NCBI GenBank assembly: GCA_026874595.1
Contig: CM049306.1
Span: 48,176,019-48,240,018 of the forward strand
Reading direction: 5' to 3'
Source of the DNA: Sipunculus nudus
Lineage: Eukaryota; Annelida; Sipuncula; Golfingiida; Sipunculidae
DNA: 64,000 bases
Shown in pieces: positions 1 through 13,036 of the stretch (the first letter of the stretch is position 1; the number at the start of each line of letters is the position of its first letter). The position numbers and the translations under genes were made by a program. The notes beneath the pieces were generated by a model. That model saw only the letters and a program-made list of their open reading frames with translations, was not told the origin of the DNA and did not search any database.

Positions 1-608
1 TTTAATGATAAATGCAGACACCGTGCAATTTACGGCGCAGGTCCTAACGCGAGGCAAAAATTAACAGTGCGGAAACCGGGAAGTAACCCACTGGTATTCT
101 GTTAGATATATATATATATATGTCAAAGGTCGACTGAATCATCCATGTGCCTACGTGACGCTTTTTCGTACATAGTTTTGTATGAATTCGTCCCTGACAT
201 TCCTGCCATTTATATATAAAACAGTCAGAGCATGTACTTTCCTCAGAATGCGGAGTTAAAGTTGTTAACCCTGTCACAGCCTGGTAGTGGTTATGTACCA
301 TAGCCCTTACAGCAAGCGCAATAACCCCTGGGCCCGCTTTGTTCCCGATGCTCACTGAGTGGCCGATACAGGATCAATAGAAGGACTCGAAAAGTGACGG
401 GGGACGGTGGGGGGGGGGGGGGGGGGGGTATATGGAGAAGAAGTGCTTACTGCTAACACAGATAGGGAGTTATGGCAGACGTTTTACATAGCTCTCATAT
501 GCAGACAAAGGGCGCAATTTCCTTTTGCAATGTAGGGGTGGGGGATTCCGAATCTTCACTCCCTCCTCCCAAAGGCATATGTACCTTATTGAACCCGCCC
601 TTTATTTA

Positions 609-668
<60 letters not shown>

Positions 669-2340
669 AAGTAATGTGATCATTTGGTGGACCACCAGCC
701 CAATGCTTTATATCGGTTGAGAAGGCTGGGTGGCGGAGGAGCGTCCTCCACGTAAAGTGTGGAAAATTTCTGCAATTTTTCGGTCAAGTTTTAGGTAATT
801 ATGAAACAATGACATATTCTTGGTACAATTGCAAGTCTTTGCACAAAAGATTCAAGGGGTTCAGGAGGGTGAACGTCCCCTGTGCCCTCTCCTACCTGGG
901 AATAATTACTTCCCAATAAAACTTAAGTTTTGATTTTAATGCTACAAGGTGGTTTTTGTGTAAATATAGTCCGTACAGCCACATGCACAGTTATCAAAAT
1001 TCGCCTTGTCCACATTTTAACGTTTTCATATATCTGTATGCGTAATGTTCATATATGCATAGTACGTATCTGCACGTCACCGGGAGCGATTTTCGCTCAC
1101 CATACGCATATTACTCATGAACGGAATCATGAAAGTTATAGGGCATTTCGGGAATGGGCCAATGAAAATCGATTATATTTTGGCGTGGATCCGACAGATG
1201 ATCCGGATTCAGGAACGCCGAATTGGTGTATGCAAACAGTTTTGGGAGCCCAATATATATGGTGTCCTCCACAGGGCGGAGGCTTGCATTTTTTAGAATG
1301 CAGATTTCTAGTTTATATTTGAGGAATGTTACTCATGAATTAGACGCTAGAGTGGCTCGTTATATGAAGATCTGCCACGTACAGGCTTGATTTTATGAAG
1401 TTGATCTTGATGGGATGTCGGGATGTATAAACGTGAAACAACTTTACGTGTAGGCCTGCCACGTAATATAAGAATATCTATACTGATAATGTACATATTA
1501 TAGCCTTTGTCATTCTTGGCTACATGTTGTACAGCCTAAAATGTTCAGGATTCTATGCCGCGCGTGTTATAACATGGTCAGAATGAAAGATCACTTGGCG
1601 CCTGATTGTACTGATGCAGGGGCTATTGTTACATATTATAAGACTTATATAAACTTGATTGTTCTAACCATATGGCCATGAGCTGAGTGAGGCGGGTCAG
1701 CGAGTGCAACTACAATAGTTGCTATATATACGATACGAAATGGAACAATGACAACAATGAGTGCGTGGGGGTGACTAGAAGATGTCGTTTGATAGAAAAA
1801 GCATCTTAACAATTCATCCTTTCACTGATTTCGACGGCATCTCAAGGCGATTTCATCCATTTATCTTCTATTTTTTTTATACTAATTACAGTTCACTTTC
1901 ATTCAAGGGAACATGTTTAGAATTCTATGGCAGGAATAAATAATTCCCTAAAAAGTAGTGGATGGAAAATAAAGCGACTCTGATATCAGAAAAAAAATCC
2001 ATAATTTTAATTACAGTTGTTACTTTGGGTGTGTATTATTTTCGGATGGTCTGATTTTACATGTTCCAAATGCCCCCAAAGGTCAGAAATTTATCAGATT
2101 CGTTTGGTAAAGCTTGTAATTACAAACGGATCACGTATACTTTCATACATGTGCAAATGTCACAAACAAAAACTCAGTTGGTTGGGAGACGGGGGGCGGG
2201 GTTGCATATACCATATTATTCCCTCCTCGCACATTGCCAAAGAATACGATTAAGCCATAAAAATAGGCTGTAATTTCAATCCGTGCACATGAAGATATTA
2301 TGGCTAAATGGGGGGGGGGGTTGTATATCGTCTCATTAGA
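1..2340. other. No gene recognised; AT-rich DNA with G tracts
   Basis: This stretch contains a 19-base G tract (410-428), a compound microsatellite (609-662) and a G10 tract near 2309. The open frame at 930-1322 on the plus strand has no family signature I recognise and no supporting splice or promoter context, so I do not call it a gene. Confidence 0.6.
609..662. repeat. (AC)n/(AT)n microsatellite
   Basis: A run of AC dinucleotides passes directly into a run of AT dinucleotides. Confidence 0.95.
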
Positions 2341-2346
2341 AGGACT

Positions 2347-2348
<2 letters not shown>

Positions 2349-2402
<54 letters not shown>
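2349..2402. repeat. (TA)n microsatellite
   Basis: About 27 TA units. It flanks the left side of the dispersed repeat at 2405-2580, which has a second (TA)n on its right. Confidence 0.95.
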
Positions 2403-2404
<2 letters not shown>

Positions 2405-2405
<1 letters not shown>

Positions 2406-2580
2406 GGTAGAAGAGACTTTAGTTACCTTCCGTTGTAAAGTACTCTATGCTCTATAATCTCGTAAAGTCTCGGCTTTTCAAACCACGCCGTTAGCTTCAT
2501 TCTAACCGCATTTACCTGATGATCGGGTCGCATCCTGTGAAACAGACTGTTGTGAAATTTTAGTTTTGTTTTTCTCCAGT
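2405..2580 (+). repeat. (TA)n-linked dispersed repeat with hammerhead-like core, copy 1
   Basis: This block matches the reverse complement of 55655-55775. The strongest shared parts are the stretches around ACCACGCCGTTAGCTTCAT and the segment from CTGATGA (2516-2522) to GAAAC (2539-2543). Both copies lie beside (TA)n tracts. The CTGATGA, 16 bases, GAAA arrangement resembles the conserved core of a hammerhead ribozyme, but only a 4-bp hairpin (GGGT with ATCC) can form between the two boxes. The element class is unknown; Penelope-like elements carry such ribozymes. Confidence 0.5.
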
Positions 2581-2581
2581 G

Positions 2582-2582
<1 letters not shown>

Positions 2583-2641
<59 letters not shown>
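2583..2641. repeat. (TA)n microsatellite
   Basis: About 29 TA units directly after the dispersed repeat and about 20 bases before the hAT-like element target duplication. Confidence 0.95.
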
Positions 2642-2644
<3 letters not shown>

Positions 2645-2662
2645 TTGGCCAAAACGTGAATG

Positions 2663-2670
2663 CTAAGAAG
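2663..2670. repeat. 8-bp target site duplication, left
   Basis: CTAAGAAG, identical to 4654-4661 on the other side of the hAT-like element. Confidence 0.85.
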
Positions 2671-4653
2671 CAGACCTGGGAGCCAGCCGTTGACCTGTAA
2701 ATCGGCTGGCTGGAAGAAAAAATGGCTGGCTAGCCGGCTGAGCCGGCTCAGGTCTAAGAACAATGAAGATGGCTGAGTGGACAACGTTGTGGCTGGCTAG
2801 CCCGGCTGAGCCGTTAAGATGAAGCAAATATCTAATGGACAAAATGTTCTCTCAATCTAATGCAATTATATTTATATGTACAAGAATTTGAAACAATCTT
2901 AAGGAATATTTTGACAAGGTTATTACCCTTTGGATAAATTGATTTTATTCAATATCACGCTGGGCGTGTACAAGGACAGTGAGTGGTTACGGGAAAGATG
3001 GGGTTCCCCCTCTGTGTTTTCAGATCTGACAACATAGCGTGTTTTGGTGATGCTGAGCGCTTATTTGATCAGATGAAATTTGTTATGATTTTCCTCATTT
3101 CTTTTGACAGACGTTGGCTACACATGCATTATTTGATCTGAACTGATATAACGTTACATTGCTAAAAGCATCTTGAAAAATCGAAGGCTTCAATTCAGCT
3201 ATTGAGATATATAGATATCATTGTTTGCATCCTCTAAGAAACTGTTTTCGTTCGCTCAATTCAACCGGATAATCGTTTTTTTCGTGTGCCGACCTTAAAG
3301 TGTCATGGCTTGACGTAGTGTGTGCTTCTTTTTTTTTAACTGTATTACATGAGGTTATGTGAAAGGGCAGGAAATTTTGTCTATATATATATATATATAT
3401 ATATAGTGTACAGAAAGTCATGCTTCACCCGCGAGTGTCTCTAACATTTGGTAATAATCTGTCACTTGAGGAGGGTACAAAATCGACCTGCTGCCCAAGA
3501 GTTTTTATAATAATTATGAAAATTTGATTACTTAAAACATATTGTGAATTCTTCTTGTAATGTGAACAGACCAACTCACTGCCACAACCACGAAATCTCT
3601 AATTCCTTTTGGCCTAGCCTATGATCAACATGTTTTTTTCCTGCGCTGAACTTTCCAGGTCGCAATCCTGTACGTTTATGTCACGTGTCTTAATTGAAAT
3701 ATGAATTTTGTCATGCATTTTCGCAGGTGTCAGCCTCAATCACCCCCGTGACCTCTGTGACCCTTAAAATGTTCATGCAGCGATATGTTTGTCAGTGGTT
3801 GAAGCAGCCGGTTTCTGCAGCTGTTTGACACTGATTTGGTCTCGCGTTTTAAATTCAAATTGCTAACCAATCAGACTCGCTTAAAAGTTTAGGTTCTACT
3901 CAAGGATTTCATGACATTTATCCATATGTGTTTATGCGAATGACATTTGTAGCATGATTATAATATGAGGTAGTTATAAGCGGTCGCTGGCTGCACACAT
4001 CGTTTCATGGTTATGGTCTTATATTGGCTGGAAACAATAATAACAAAAATGCATGCATATTTTTCCATACATATAACAGCTTATCCCTATGGTTTTCGTT
4101 CATTTAATCCTAAATTTTAACCGAGCTGTATATAATATTTTATTAAATATTGCACATCGACCTCAGTAACTTTAAATGTTCAAGCATCAGTATCTGACTG
4201 AATAAACTTGGGAATGAACTGGATTCCTGCATTTTTTCTCTTTATTTTGAGCAACCAGGGTTAGAGAAACGCCCTTGATCAAACGGGGAATATGCCAGTT
4301 ATCCGGTCTGAAAAAAGAGGTTTGCGGGAACCTTGTTAACTGTCTAACATAATGACTTACAACTTCCATAAAATTAATCATGCATTACCATTGCGAAGCC
4401 ATGCAGCTCGGTGATATCTGCATGAGACGGGTTCGTGTTAACACAATACTGTAGTAACTATTTACAAGCTGACGTTTGCAAGCGAATATCCCTTGTTTCA
4501 TCAGCTTATCAATATTTCACCGGCGGCTGAGCCGGTGTTTAATAATCGGCGGCGGCTGGCGCAATTTGGCGGCTCAAGAAAACTATCGGCGGCGGCTTGC
4601 TTATAAAATAAACGGCGGCGGCTGGCTCAATTCGGCGGCGGCTCCCAGGTCTG
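2671..4653. mobile_element. hAT-like non-autonomous DNA transposon
   Basis: The left end reads CAGACCTGGGAGCCAGCCG. The right end, read inward on the other strand, is CAGACCTGGGAGCCGCCGCC, giving a terminal inverted repeat of at least 14 bp. The element is bordered on both sides by the identical 8-mer CTAAGAAG (2663-2670 and 4654-4661). An 8-bp target duplication with ends beginning CAG is the hallmark of the hAT superfamily. Both subterminal regions carry clusters of a GC-rich motif: GGCTGGCT and GGCTGAGCCGG at left, GGCGGCGGCT at least four times at right. Such clusters are typical transposase binding sites. The AT-rich interior has no transposase frame, so the copy depends on a transposase made elsewhere. 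Confidence 0.85.
3382..3405. repeat. (TA)n microsatellite
   Basis: Twelve TA units inside the hAT-like element. Confidence 0.9.
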
Positions 4654-4661
4654 CTAAGAAG
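4654..4661. repeat. 8-bp target site duplication, right
   Basis: CTAAGAAG, identical to 2663-2670. Bases beyond the 8-mer differ on the two sides. Confidence 0.85.
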
Positions 4662-6329
4662 CTGGATAAAGGTTTCACTTTACCGTCATGATTCAAACAC
4701 ACACGTTTGTGTGTGTGTGTGTATATATATAATTCATGTTCCTACTTGGAATGTGTGATGTCACGTATATAGAGCAGCTTAACCTGGTTCAAACCTGAAT
4801 AACAACGACACTCAATTCATTTTAATCATCCTGACCTGAACAAGACGACAGCCGTCGGTCGCACACCTCACGTGCGAGTTCCATATTACTGACACGGCCA
4901 TGTATCTCGGCCATGTGTAAAAAGTATTGTGCCTAGCCCATGCATATATTCACACGATCATTAACACAGGCAGTAATGTCTTTCCTTATCTTAAGTTCAT
5001 CTTATCTAATCTTTATGCCTATTGTAACAGGTGGTAATAGTTAAAGGCTTAGATCCAATACACTTTATATATTTGTTTCTTGGTTAATATTCTGATATAT
5101 TTTCCTCTGTGGCAAAACTAATTTGTCTCGTTGTCAGCTAAATTGGCAATGGCACGTGGCACAAAACTTCAGGTTACAATTAAACAACCCGTGATTTCCT
5201 TATTGTTAATTGAAAGAATAATTAGACTTACTCCGTTCAACTTACCTCCGTTCTGTCAAATCGAGTATACCATTATTTTTGTAGTTCAAATTTTCATGAT
5301 ATTGTTAATTTATACCGCGCAATACCATAAATTAAGTTTATCCACTCAATATGTAGTTTTTACAGCTTTTACCATTTAGCCCCTTTTAGTTAGCTGACTG
5401 AAAGTCGTCAAAATATCAGCTACGGGTCGTCCGCCCGTTAGCAAAATTTGTTTGGATTCTTCATGCTGACGTACATGTATGAATGAGTAATATTTTATTT
5501 CTTTTGTGATCTCAATCCCGGTAATTTGTTTTCACCAGCCTGAAACAAGGACAGTCTGACTTGCGTTTCCTGGTGCTCAAAGCATGTCTGACTAAAGACG
5601 GAAGGTTTGTTTGGCGTAAATTTGTCCACGATCTTGTATAAGAAGTGGTTATAGTTAGGTTATTTATCTTTGACCTTGTGCAAGTTACCTTTGACCTTGC
5701 GACCCCAAAATCCACAGAACTCTCCCCTTATAGGGGTAATTTACCCTTGAAAGATGAAAGGTTTTGGATGAAAAGTTTGGCTTAAAATATGTTCAAAATC
5801 TTTTTCAAGGGGGTCATGTGACCTTGACTTTCATAATCAACATAGCTCTTCTCCTAATGGCAAGTGAACCATATGTGAAAGTTGGGAGATTTGGGACGGA
5901 AATTGGGCTTAAAATGCCTCTACAAGCTGTTTAATAATGTAGACCTGCAAGGCGCGCTTACCGCGGGCCATCTTTTTCGCTCCAGTGTTATAATGCGTTT
6001 CCGGTACTCAAAAGCATGTTTTCACCGTATATTTTAAACACTTTTCACAACTGGGATTTCAAAGGAAATATTTTACCAGGACTGTGTGAATATTCATCAA
6101 GCAATTTATAGGGCTTACGGTTACAATTTACGCCCTGCAAACAACGGTCAAGGTTCCATCTCCATAGGATTGTAATACCGAAAGTCAGCCGAGCTTTAAA
6201 CAAATAAAGCAGAATCTATGTCCATGCATGTGCCGAGGACAGGGGATCTGGCGTTATACTATCCATGCACACCTCTTAAGCTGCGGAGGGTTAATGGACT
6301 CACGAAGGCCATCATTTCCTTAAGAGGTG
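4662..6329. other. No gene recognised
   Basis: AT-rich DNA. Part of it (5640-5950) carries diverged matches to the GACCTTTGACC/GATGAAAGGTTT repeat that forms the 145-bp array at 36.65-37.75 kb. No open frame has recognisable family features. Confidence 0.5.
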
Positions 6330-6810
6330 ACTTTAAATGGGCCCAGTCACCTATCTGATCTTTATAAACTATAAAGGTTATCCATTTGTGCTTTTTTTTT
6401 TAAAAATAGGACAGAAGCGTGTATATCACCGCATACAGGCTGCTTGTTTTGTTTATATAAACGTGTTTATAATATGTGGGGTCCCGCAAAAAAATATACA
6501 AAATAAATTCAACAAGGGCATCTGGCAGCAAGTCAGATAAAGCAAGACCTTAGCAAATTATGTTTTGCAACAAGTGACCTTTCTACCTCCGCATATATAT
6601 GCAACCTATCACCTGAGGTTACATGTTTTTTCCCCGTTTGACAACATTGTGTTTACAAACATGTTATTGATAAACAAATTCATAAATCCTTCCTGAAAGC
6701 GTTATAAGAACTTTTCATAACCAACAATACCCTTAGATCATTAATATAAACACAAAGGAAGCTAGAAATCATATAAACTCTTTTCAAAGGAAGGTGAATG
6801 TATGCATGGG
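6330..6810 (+). repeat. Dispersed repeat, copy paired with 36370-38060
   Basis: Long stretches match the region flanking the 145-bp array. Examples are CATCTGGCAGCAAGTC (about 6518 and 36568) and GTTTTGCAACAAGTGACCTTT (about 6561), which corresponds to a segment near 37830. Order and orientation are the same, but the copy at 36-38 kb contains about 1.2 kb of tandem array that this one lacks. The element type is unknown. Confidence 0.65.
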
Positions 6811-9615
6811 CAACTTTAACAATGATAAAGCTGGCCTTGCGACTGTGTTGTCCTCCTCAACAGACTTGACCTTGTTAACTGTGGACGATGACCAGCATTC
6901 AATTTTTTAATGGATACAATGGAACCTTGGTCACGTGCACAATAATAATTGCACGTTACACTTAAAAGATACGACGCACTTGACACATGTTACGGAGACA
7001 AAAAATAAAACATCAACGATCTTATCTCATTTCATTCCACGGTTACCGGTTGAATGTGATCTTCCCGAGTAAAAACTATTTCATTGCGGCAGTAAATAGT
7101 GTATTAAGTGATCGATGCATAACGTCTTTTCCGTAATTTAAATGCTTTGATCACATCCTCAAGTATGTATCACTTAGGCCTGGCGCGGTAAGCCGTGGTA
7201 AACGCGCGCGATTTTTATTTCGCACCAGTTTCATAAATGCTTTTCCGCACCTGTAATACGACCGGTGACATTCGCGTTTCAGGGAGCCTTTCTGGTAGCG
7301 ATTCCTAGTTTTTTTTTTAATTTAAGTTAAATCATGTGTACCTTTCAATGAACGAGTTTCCACGCGGAAAATCTCTTTGTACTGCGTCTTCCTGAAGAGA
7401 ACGGACGTAATAAAAGGTTTTTCTTAATATCAGTTTCTATGCACAATCTTTTTGCAATTAGTTTATTCTTAATTAACCTGTAGGCCTATTATTAGAAAGT
7501 CTTTGTACTCAAAAACTTTAATGTTATCCTTGAACTGACAGACTATATGCAATAACTCAACCTTGTTTTTGGTGGCTGGATCAGGATTTTATTAAGACTC
7601 GTATAAAAACGATGAAAACTAGGTCAAGCGACATGCATGCAGGAGTAGTTACATTAATGCTATTGCCCACTTGACATTTGTTTGCCGATAAAAAAAAACG
7701 ATCTAATCTCTTTCTTATCTTACTACATTATGACCTGCTATATGATCTCAAAGAAAACAAAGTTATTATATTGAGAAAGTGAGTGGTTCAAGTGTATCAA
7801 CTATCAATATATAGCGTTATATCGACTCTGGCATTACGACCAGATTTCTGGCGCCAGAGTGTCATTACATCAGAGGAACGCATTAGGCCTTATGAAGATG
7901 CCAATATTTTCATTTCTGACAACGCTTCATGGCCTATAGGTACACTGTCAATCAACAAAAACCATGCCAATCATTAGCATTTCTTGTGTACTTTCTAATA
8001 ATAACAAACATGAGCGAGAAAAATTCCGTTTTAACCAACCACACTGATAAACCCCTTGGCGTGTTTGTTGGATTTATGACCGCATGAACACAAGCATGGC
8101 TCGCAGGGGTTACAGGACGCAGGCAGCTTGAAGGCGATACAGGAAATGACCCGTGTCCATGGAGACGGTGTTTCAGTTTGGGTTGTGAGCTCACATGTAT
8201 ACTATTGTGTAAATTCATTTTAAACATAATATTTAGATTATGGGCCGTTTACCACAATATGAATGCAACCTGATGCAAGACCACTGAGATACACTCCTCG
8301 ATATAACTTGTATCACGACTCGAGTAGGCTTACCAGCCCAGTTATCCGATTGCCACCGGAGTCGGAATGTCACGGCTAGTTTATCAACAGATCATTGCTT
8401 ATACTTCTTCTAAATTTAAACATCTTTAAGGAATTCTGAAGTCATGTGAACTGAATGTGCAAGCACCCGTCGATCATACGAATGATCCGAGGTATAATAT
8501 ACCGACACTTTGTAACTATATGAACAACAGTTACTTGCATACATCTTTATACCTTCTATATGAAAGCAATCACTTTATTCATTGAATGTATGTTAATTTA
8601 TTGAATGTATGTTAAGCACAGATATCAGGGTACTCCTTAATACTTCAAATGTTCAAACTCTTGATATAAATACATTCAATTCATCATTCACTTCATTATT
8701 TTTATAAGAATTGATGGGTGATTCATTGATGCGGTAGTGCTTTGGGCAACGAAGCGGCCAAAAATATATTAAAAAAAATATATTTATTATACCGTTATAT
8801 ATATAGCGTATTCGCCCAAGGGTCTCGCTTCTATATATGTTAATTCTTTTATAACTTGTTAAAACAAGTTGAAGCTCGTGTTATTTTTGTTATGTAATTA
8901 TGATGATATTAATCTTATTTGCTTTTTCATAATTTTAATCATAACTGCATCTAGTATTATTTCTTCTCTCTCACCCTCTCCCAATTTGGCCATTTTCTAT
9001 AATTATTTTACTGGCATTTCGTTTACTCCAAACAGCATGTCCAATTAAATGCTCCGGGTGGATTTGAACTGAACCATGGAATTTATTCTCTGCTCTGAAC
9101 AATAACTGATATCATTTAAGCGGAACATATCAAACTCACCACCTTGTACAATATTTTCAGTTCAATCTTTTCATTAAATAACACAAGAATCATAAACACG
9201 TATAAATTCATATAAAACGGCAATAAGTGGTTTATTGCAAAGCTAACAGTGTAGTCACTCGTTATTACCTGAGGTAACAGTATCTGCTTTATATTACATA
9301 TAAATTATACAAGAACAAGATCAATCAGCTTTGATTAGCATTACCCTATATATTTATCAGTTCCAAATATATGTGCCAAGTAGATAACAAGTGTATTATA
9401 TTCACATGCAGTATTCAAACTCCCAGTATTCAAAAACCCACAGCCGCACCTTTAGAAAAGCAATCACTTCATGATCACTATTATATATTCAATCAAGAGA
9501 TTAGAAGACACCTCCTTTCATGCTATCAAATAAATCGCAAAATACATATCTTTAGAGACAAGGTGTCCAAGCAGATATTCCATTACCCACCAGCTAATCA
9601 TGCTGAAGCTAATAT
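6811..9615. other. No gene recognised
   Basis: AT-rich intergenic DNA 3' of SUOX. I saw no coding, RNA or TE structure that I can support. The short frames at 7783-7977, 7952-8227 and 9371-9652 lack any family signature. Confidence 0.5.
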
Positions 9616-9621
9616 TTTAAT
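9616..9621 (-). terminator. Candidate SUOX polyadenylation signal
   Basis: ATTAAA reads on the minus strand about 310 bases past the SUOX stop codon. No AATAAA was found closer to the stop. This is a short common motif, so the call is tentative. Confidence 0.25.
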
Positions 9622-9931
9622 AATTTGTATATTAAATTTTGTATATTATTAGTAAATTTGTATATAAAAAATCAAAGATCATCCTCCGATTTCTTATAAA
9701 TATTTGACTTTATGTAAGGGGCATATTTCACCATATTGGTTGGTCATGGATAAACAGTTCACATTTAGGATGAACTTGCAGGAGGACTGAAGCTAAAGAT
9801 TTGTGACAGGTTTTGGTGGCCATTTCGACTCCTAATAGGATACGTAATTTATATCACAATAAAAAAATTGCTCAGGTGCATTTACCTGGGCACACCCCTG
9901 ATGGTTCATGTATTTTATAACAAAACTGTGG

Positions 9932-11430
9932 CTAAGTTTCTGGAACTTTGACCACAACCTTATGCCAGGCATTGTTGAGAAGTCCCCTCAGGTTCCAGAT
10001 GCCGCTAACGGAGCTTGATTGAGCATTGCACGCAGTATCTACAGCTTTACATACCAAGGTCACCGGACCTGTGTGGCCTTTTGGGATGGGTATGGTTGCC
10101 TCCCATAAAGTCCAGGCCCACTGCCGATGGACCTTCTGTTCCATCTGATGCAAGTTTGCAGACTGCCATGTTTCTCCCCCGTCCGCTGACACATCTACCC
10201 TCATGATTCCTCGGCCACCGCCGCTCCATGCGTACCCCCGTACAGTCACCTCCTCAGCATGTTCCAGCACTGCCCCAGGAGCTGGGTCACAGATCATACC
10301 TTGAACTGGGTATTCTTGCACTGCTGGGCTTTTGCTAAAATCCACATTATGCCAGTCAATGCTGGGATTAAAACTTTTGTAATCATTCTGCTGCCAATGA
10401 CTTTTGCTTTCTTCTTTGCTAGCGACAATTTTTCCTAACCATTTCACCTGCCGTGCTCCAACTGTGCCGGGAACAACAACGCGTATTGGGAACCCATGGT
10501 CCAAGGGAAGATCTTTACCGTTCATGGCAAACGCAAGCAAGACATCTCTCCTTGGATCCATTGCCGTTTCTACAGGAATTGATGCCCCATAACATGCTCC
10601 GGCCACATCTTTGTCGAGACCCTCGAACTGGATGTGTGCAACCTGTTCTTCATCTACACCAGCGTATTGAAGAACGTCACACAGTTTAACACCAGTCCAC
10701 TCAGCATTGCTGATTGCTGTACCTCCCCAGCCTAGTCCCTTAACTTTCTTTACAGCTGACATCTCGCTCCTTCTGTTTCCGGCACACTGGATAGTAGCAG
10801 TTACTGTATGTATTTTGAATTTCCGTTTTAGGTCTCTCAGGGACAGCCTAACAGGCCTCCTGGCACCTTCGATATATATTTCCAATTTGTATTTATTCTC
10901 GTCCACTTGAGGCACTGGTAGATGATTTCTCACAAAGAAGAGGTCATTTGGTGTGATAAAGTTATCTATGAGCAGTTCTCCAGGTGGTTCTGCATTGAAA
11001 GGCTTCTGGGAATTGACCTGCAAAGCAGGGTGTCGTGGTGGGTCATTGGCATAGGGATCATTAGATGAAGACTTTGCTGCAGACTTCTTCTCCATATCTG
11101 CTGGGTTTACGTTGCCTATGCGTAGTCCTTCTAACATTTCAAATACTGTTTCTTCTCTGTGAATCGCATACAGATCCCAGAATGGTTCCAAGGCTCCCCC
11201 TGCTGCCAATAAGATTTTTGTTCCACCAGGGTGCTGCTCCACAAATTCTGTGATGTCGTACACACCATTATTGAATGTGACCCAAATTCCTGTTTCTTTT
11301 GTCTTGTGGTTCTCCACATCAGCCAGCCTGTAGTCAGGAAGGTCTGATCTTCTTGCTCCTGCCTGAAGAGTTTGATCCTTTGCCACCAGCGAGCATGTGG
11401 TTGCTTCCCTCTTCCAGTAAAATATCATAC
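9932..11430 (-). CDS. SUOX: Sulfite oxidase, exon 2 (b5, molybdopterin and dimerisation domains)
   Basis: Sulfite oxidase oxidises sulfite to sulfate in the mitochondrial intermembrane space and passes the electrons to cytochrome c. Exon 2 holds 498 codons after the split Gly codon, then a TAG stop. Residues are numbered within the exon; add 70 for the full protein. Residues 40-110 are the cytochrome b5 domain, with HPGG (haem His66) and a second haem His90. A linker (DPYANDPPRHPAL) leads to the molybdopterin domain, about 135-370. It contains FFVRNHLP (active-site Arg167), QCAGNRRSEM (Mo-ligand Cys215), YGASIP, DHGFPIRVVVPG, ARQVKWLG and DYKSFNPS (active-site Tyr350). Residues 375-498 are the Mo-co dimerisation domain (GYAWSGGGR, DGGETW, WNLRG). 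All catalytic residues are present and the frame is intact. The acceptor is TTATCTTCAG at 11431-11440. The Met at 11428 directly follows the junction, so it is probably internal. Total predicted length is 568 residues, close to the family norm. Confidence 0.97.
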
Positions 11431-11934
11431 CTGAAGATAAATTTATAAAATATTCTTTAACAAATATATAGTAAATTCATAAATATAATATAAGGACACA
11501 TTAATAAGGTAATGAAGAAATGTTTGCATGCTTAAAAGTCAAAACTTGTTTGGCTATTTAACAGCTGTTATCTTGTTGATAAATTGAGTGTGATGGATAC
11601 TGTATAAAATCAAGGTGGTAGCGTGGTATCAAGCATTGAAAATATGATTCATTATACCGTGCAAATCATTTTTCTTAAAAATTAGTGACCCAAGAGTCAA
11701 GATAATCAGTTTAAAAAAATACATATGGTGCCATATACAATTTCTTCTATATTACTGTTTTACCAATATTTTAATTATTCAAATAGACAATTATTCACCA
11801 GGTATATCAAAGACATGTTATTACACCAAATTTGCACACAAGGGTCCTTTGAGGTATTTATTTTGACATAAATATATAAGATATATATGTGCATAAAAAC
11901 ACACTGGTTAACAAAATTAACTAGAAACTTCTTG

Positions 11935-12020
11935 GCATCAGAGATGCCATAGTATCCCCAGACAATGCATACCCTCTTCAAAATAAGGCCCCCCATCTTC
12001 AGAAGCACATACAAAGTTAA
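11935..12020. repeat. Fragment matching the start of the 15.3-kb repeat
   Basis: GCCATAGTATCCCCAGACAAT occurs here and at about 15298, in each case after a short imperfect palindrome (TTGGCATCAGAGATGCCA here, TGGCACCTCAGGTGCCA there). This looks like a shared element terminus. Confidence 0.5.
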
Positions 12021-13036
12021 AGGTCACTAGTCATGAAAAACGATCGGAGATATGGGTTGAAATATGTTTTTGTATCAAATTAGAAGGAAACAGAAGCAGT
12101 ACTTCATGTAAGAGGTTAAACAAAATCCTATTGCAGATTTGATCTTGAAGACCACGCTGAAGGTCACAAATCTTTGAACATTTCACATAAGCTTCATCCT
12201 CTTACCAATGTCTATGCACATGTCAAGTTTACAATGCAAGAGTACAGAGAAGAAAATAGATGAGAGCTGCCTTTTGGTATTCAGGGCCATAGCCTAAGCA
12301 AGTCTCAGTAGGGGGGGAGGGCAGTAAATGCTTGGTCAGAGGGAACAATAACGAAGAGGGCGTAGCCCATGTAGGGTTAGGGTTGATATAAACCTGCATT
12401 TCTGTGGGTACTTTTTTTATAATATAAGCTCTAATCACAGAATTGCTTGCTTTTATTTATGTGGTTTAAGGGTAACTGAGTGATAGTCACCAGTCAAATT
12501 GAACTTTCTTGCAAATACTGCCAACATTTTTTTTTTCTCGGGGGGGGGGGGGGGCAGTTGCTCCCTCTGCCCCTCTGGAGGCTACAGTACTTACTGGTAT
12601 TAAGTGTACTGTATATTTTCACATATATAACTCCCTTTTACAAGATTTCAAAGCAAAAGGGTGGGGGCTTGCATCCTCCAGTGGGGTGCCAATTAATCAA
12701 TAATATTGATCATATTCTCTAATAATCAACTGAATAGCATTTTTTATTTGATCGAATGTTTGCACATTCAAGGAAGTCATTTTATCTAATTTTGTAACAG
12801 ATATAATGAAGACAAGGCACAAAATTGCAAACAGCGATAAAACTTAACCTTGTGCAATGAATTTAGTGTTAACAACCAATCTGTTGCCTTGACTTTTCAG
12901 CCTGATGTAGATAAAATAATTAATAATCAATTAACAGTCCTTTTTTTATCTTTCAATCATCAAATGTGATTTTTAAATCAATTCCCTCCACTAATCCATA
13001 TGCATGAGTCTGTGTATAAATAAAGTTTGTTTTAAC

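Noticed and set aside
930-1322. Plus-strand 130-codon frame
   Set aside because: No recognisable domain, no supporting splice or promoter context, and low-complexity neighbours. Chance frame.
5945-7310. Similar GC-rich patches at about 5950 and 7190 as ends of one element
   Set aside because: Similarity is weak, in direct rather than inverted orientation, and no target duplication was found.
11131-11319. Alternative small frames inside SUOX exon 2
   Set aside because: Shadows of the intact 498-codon frame.
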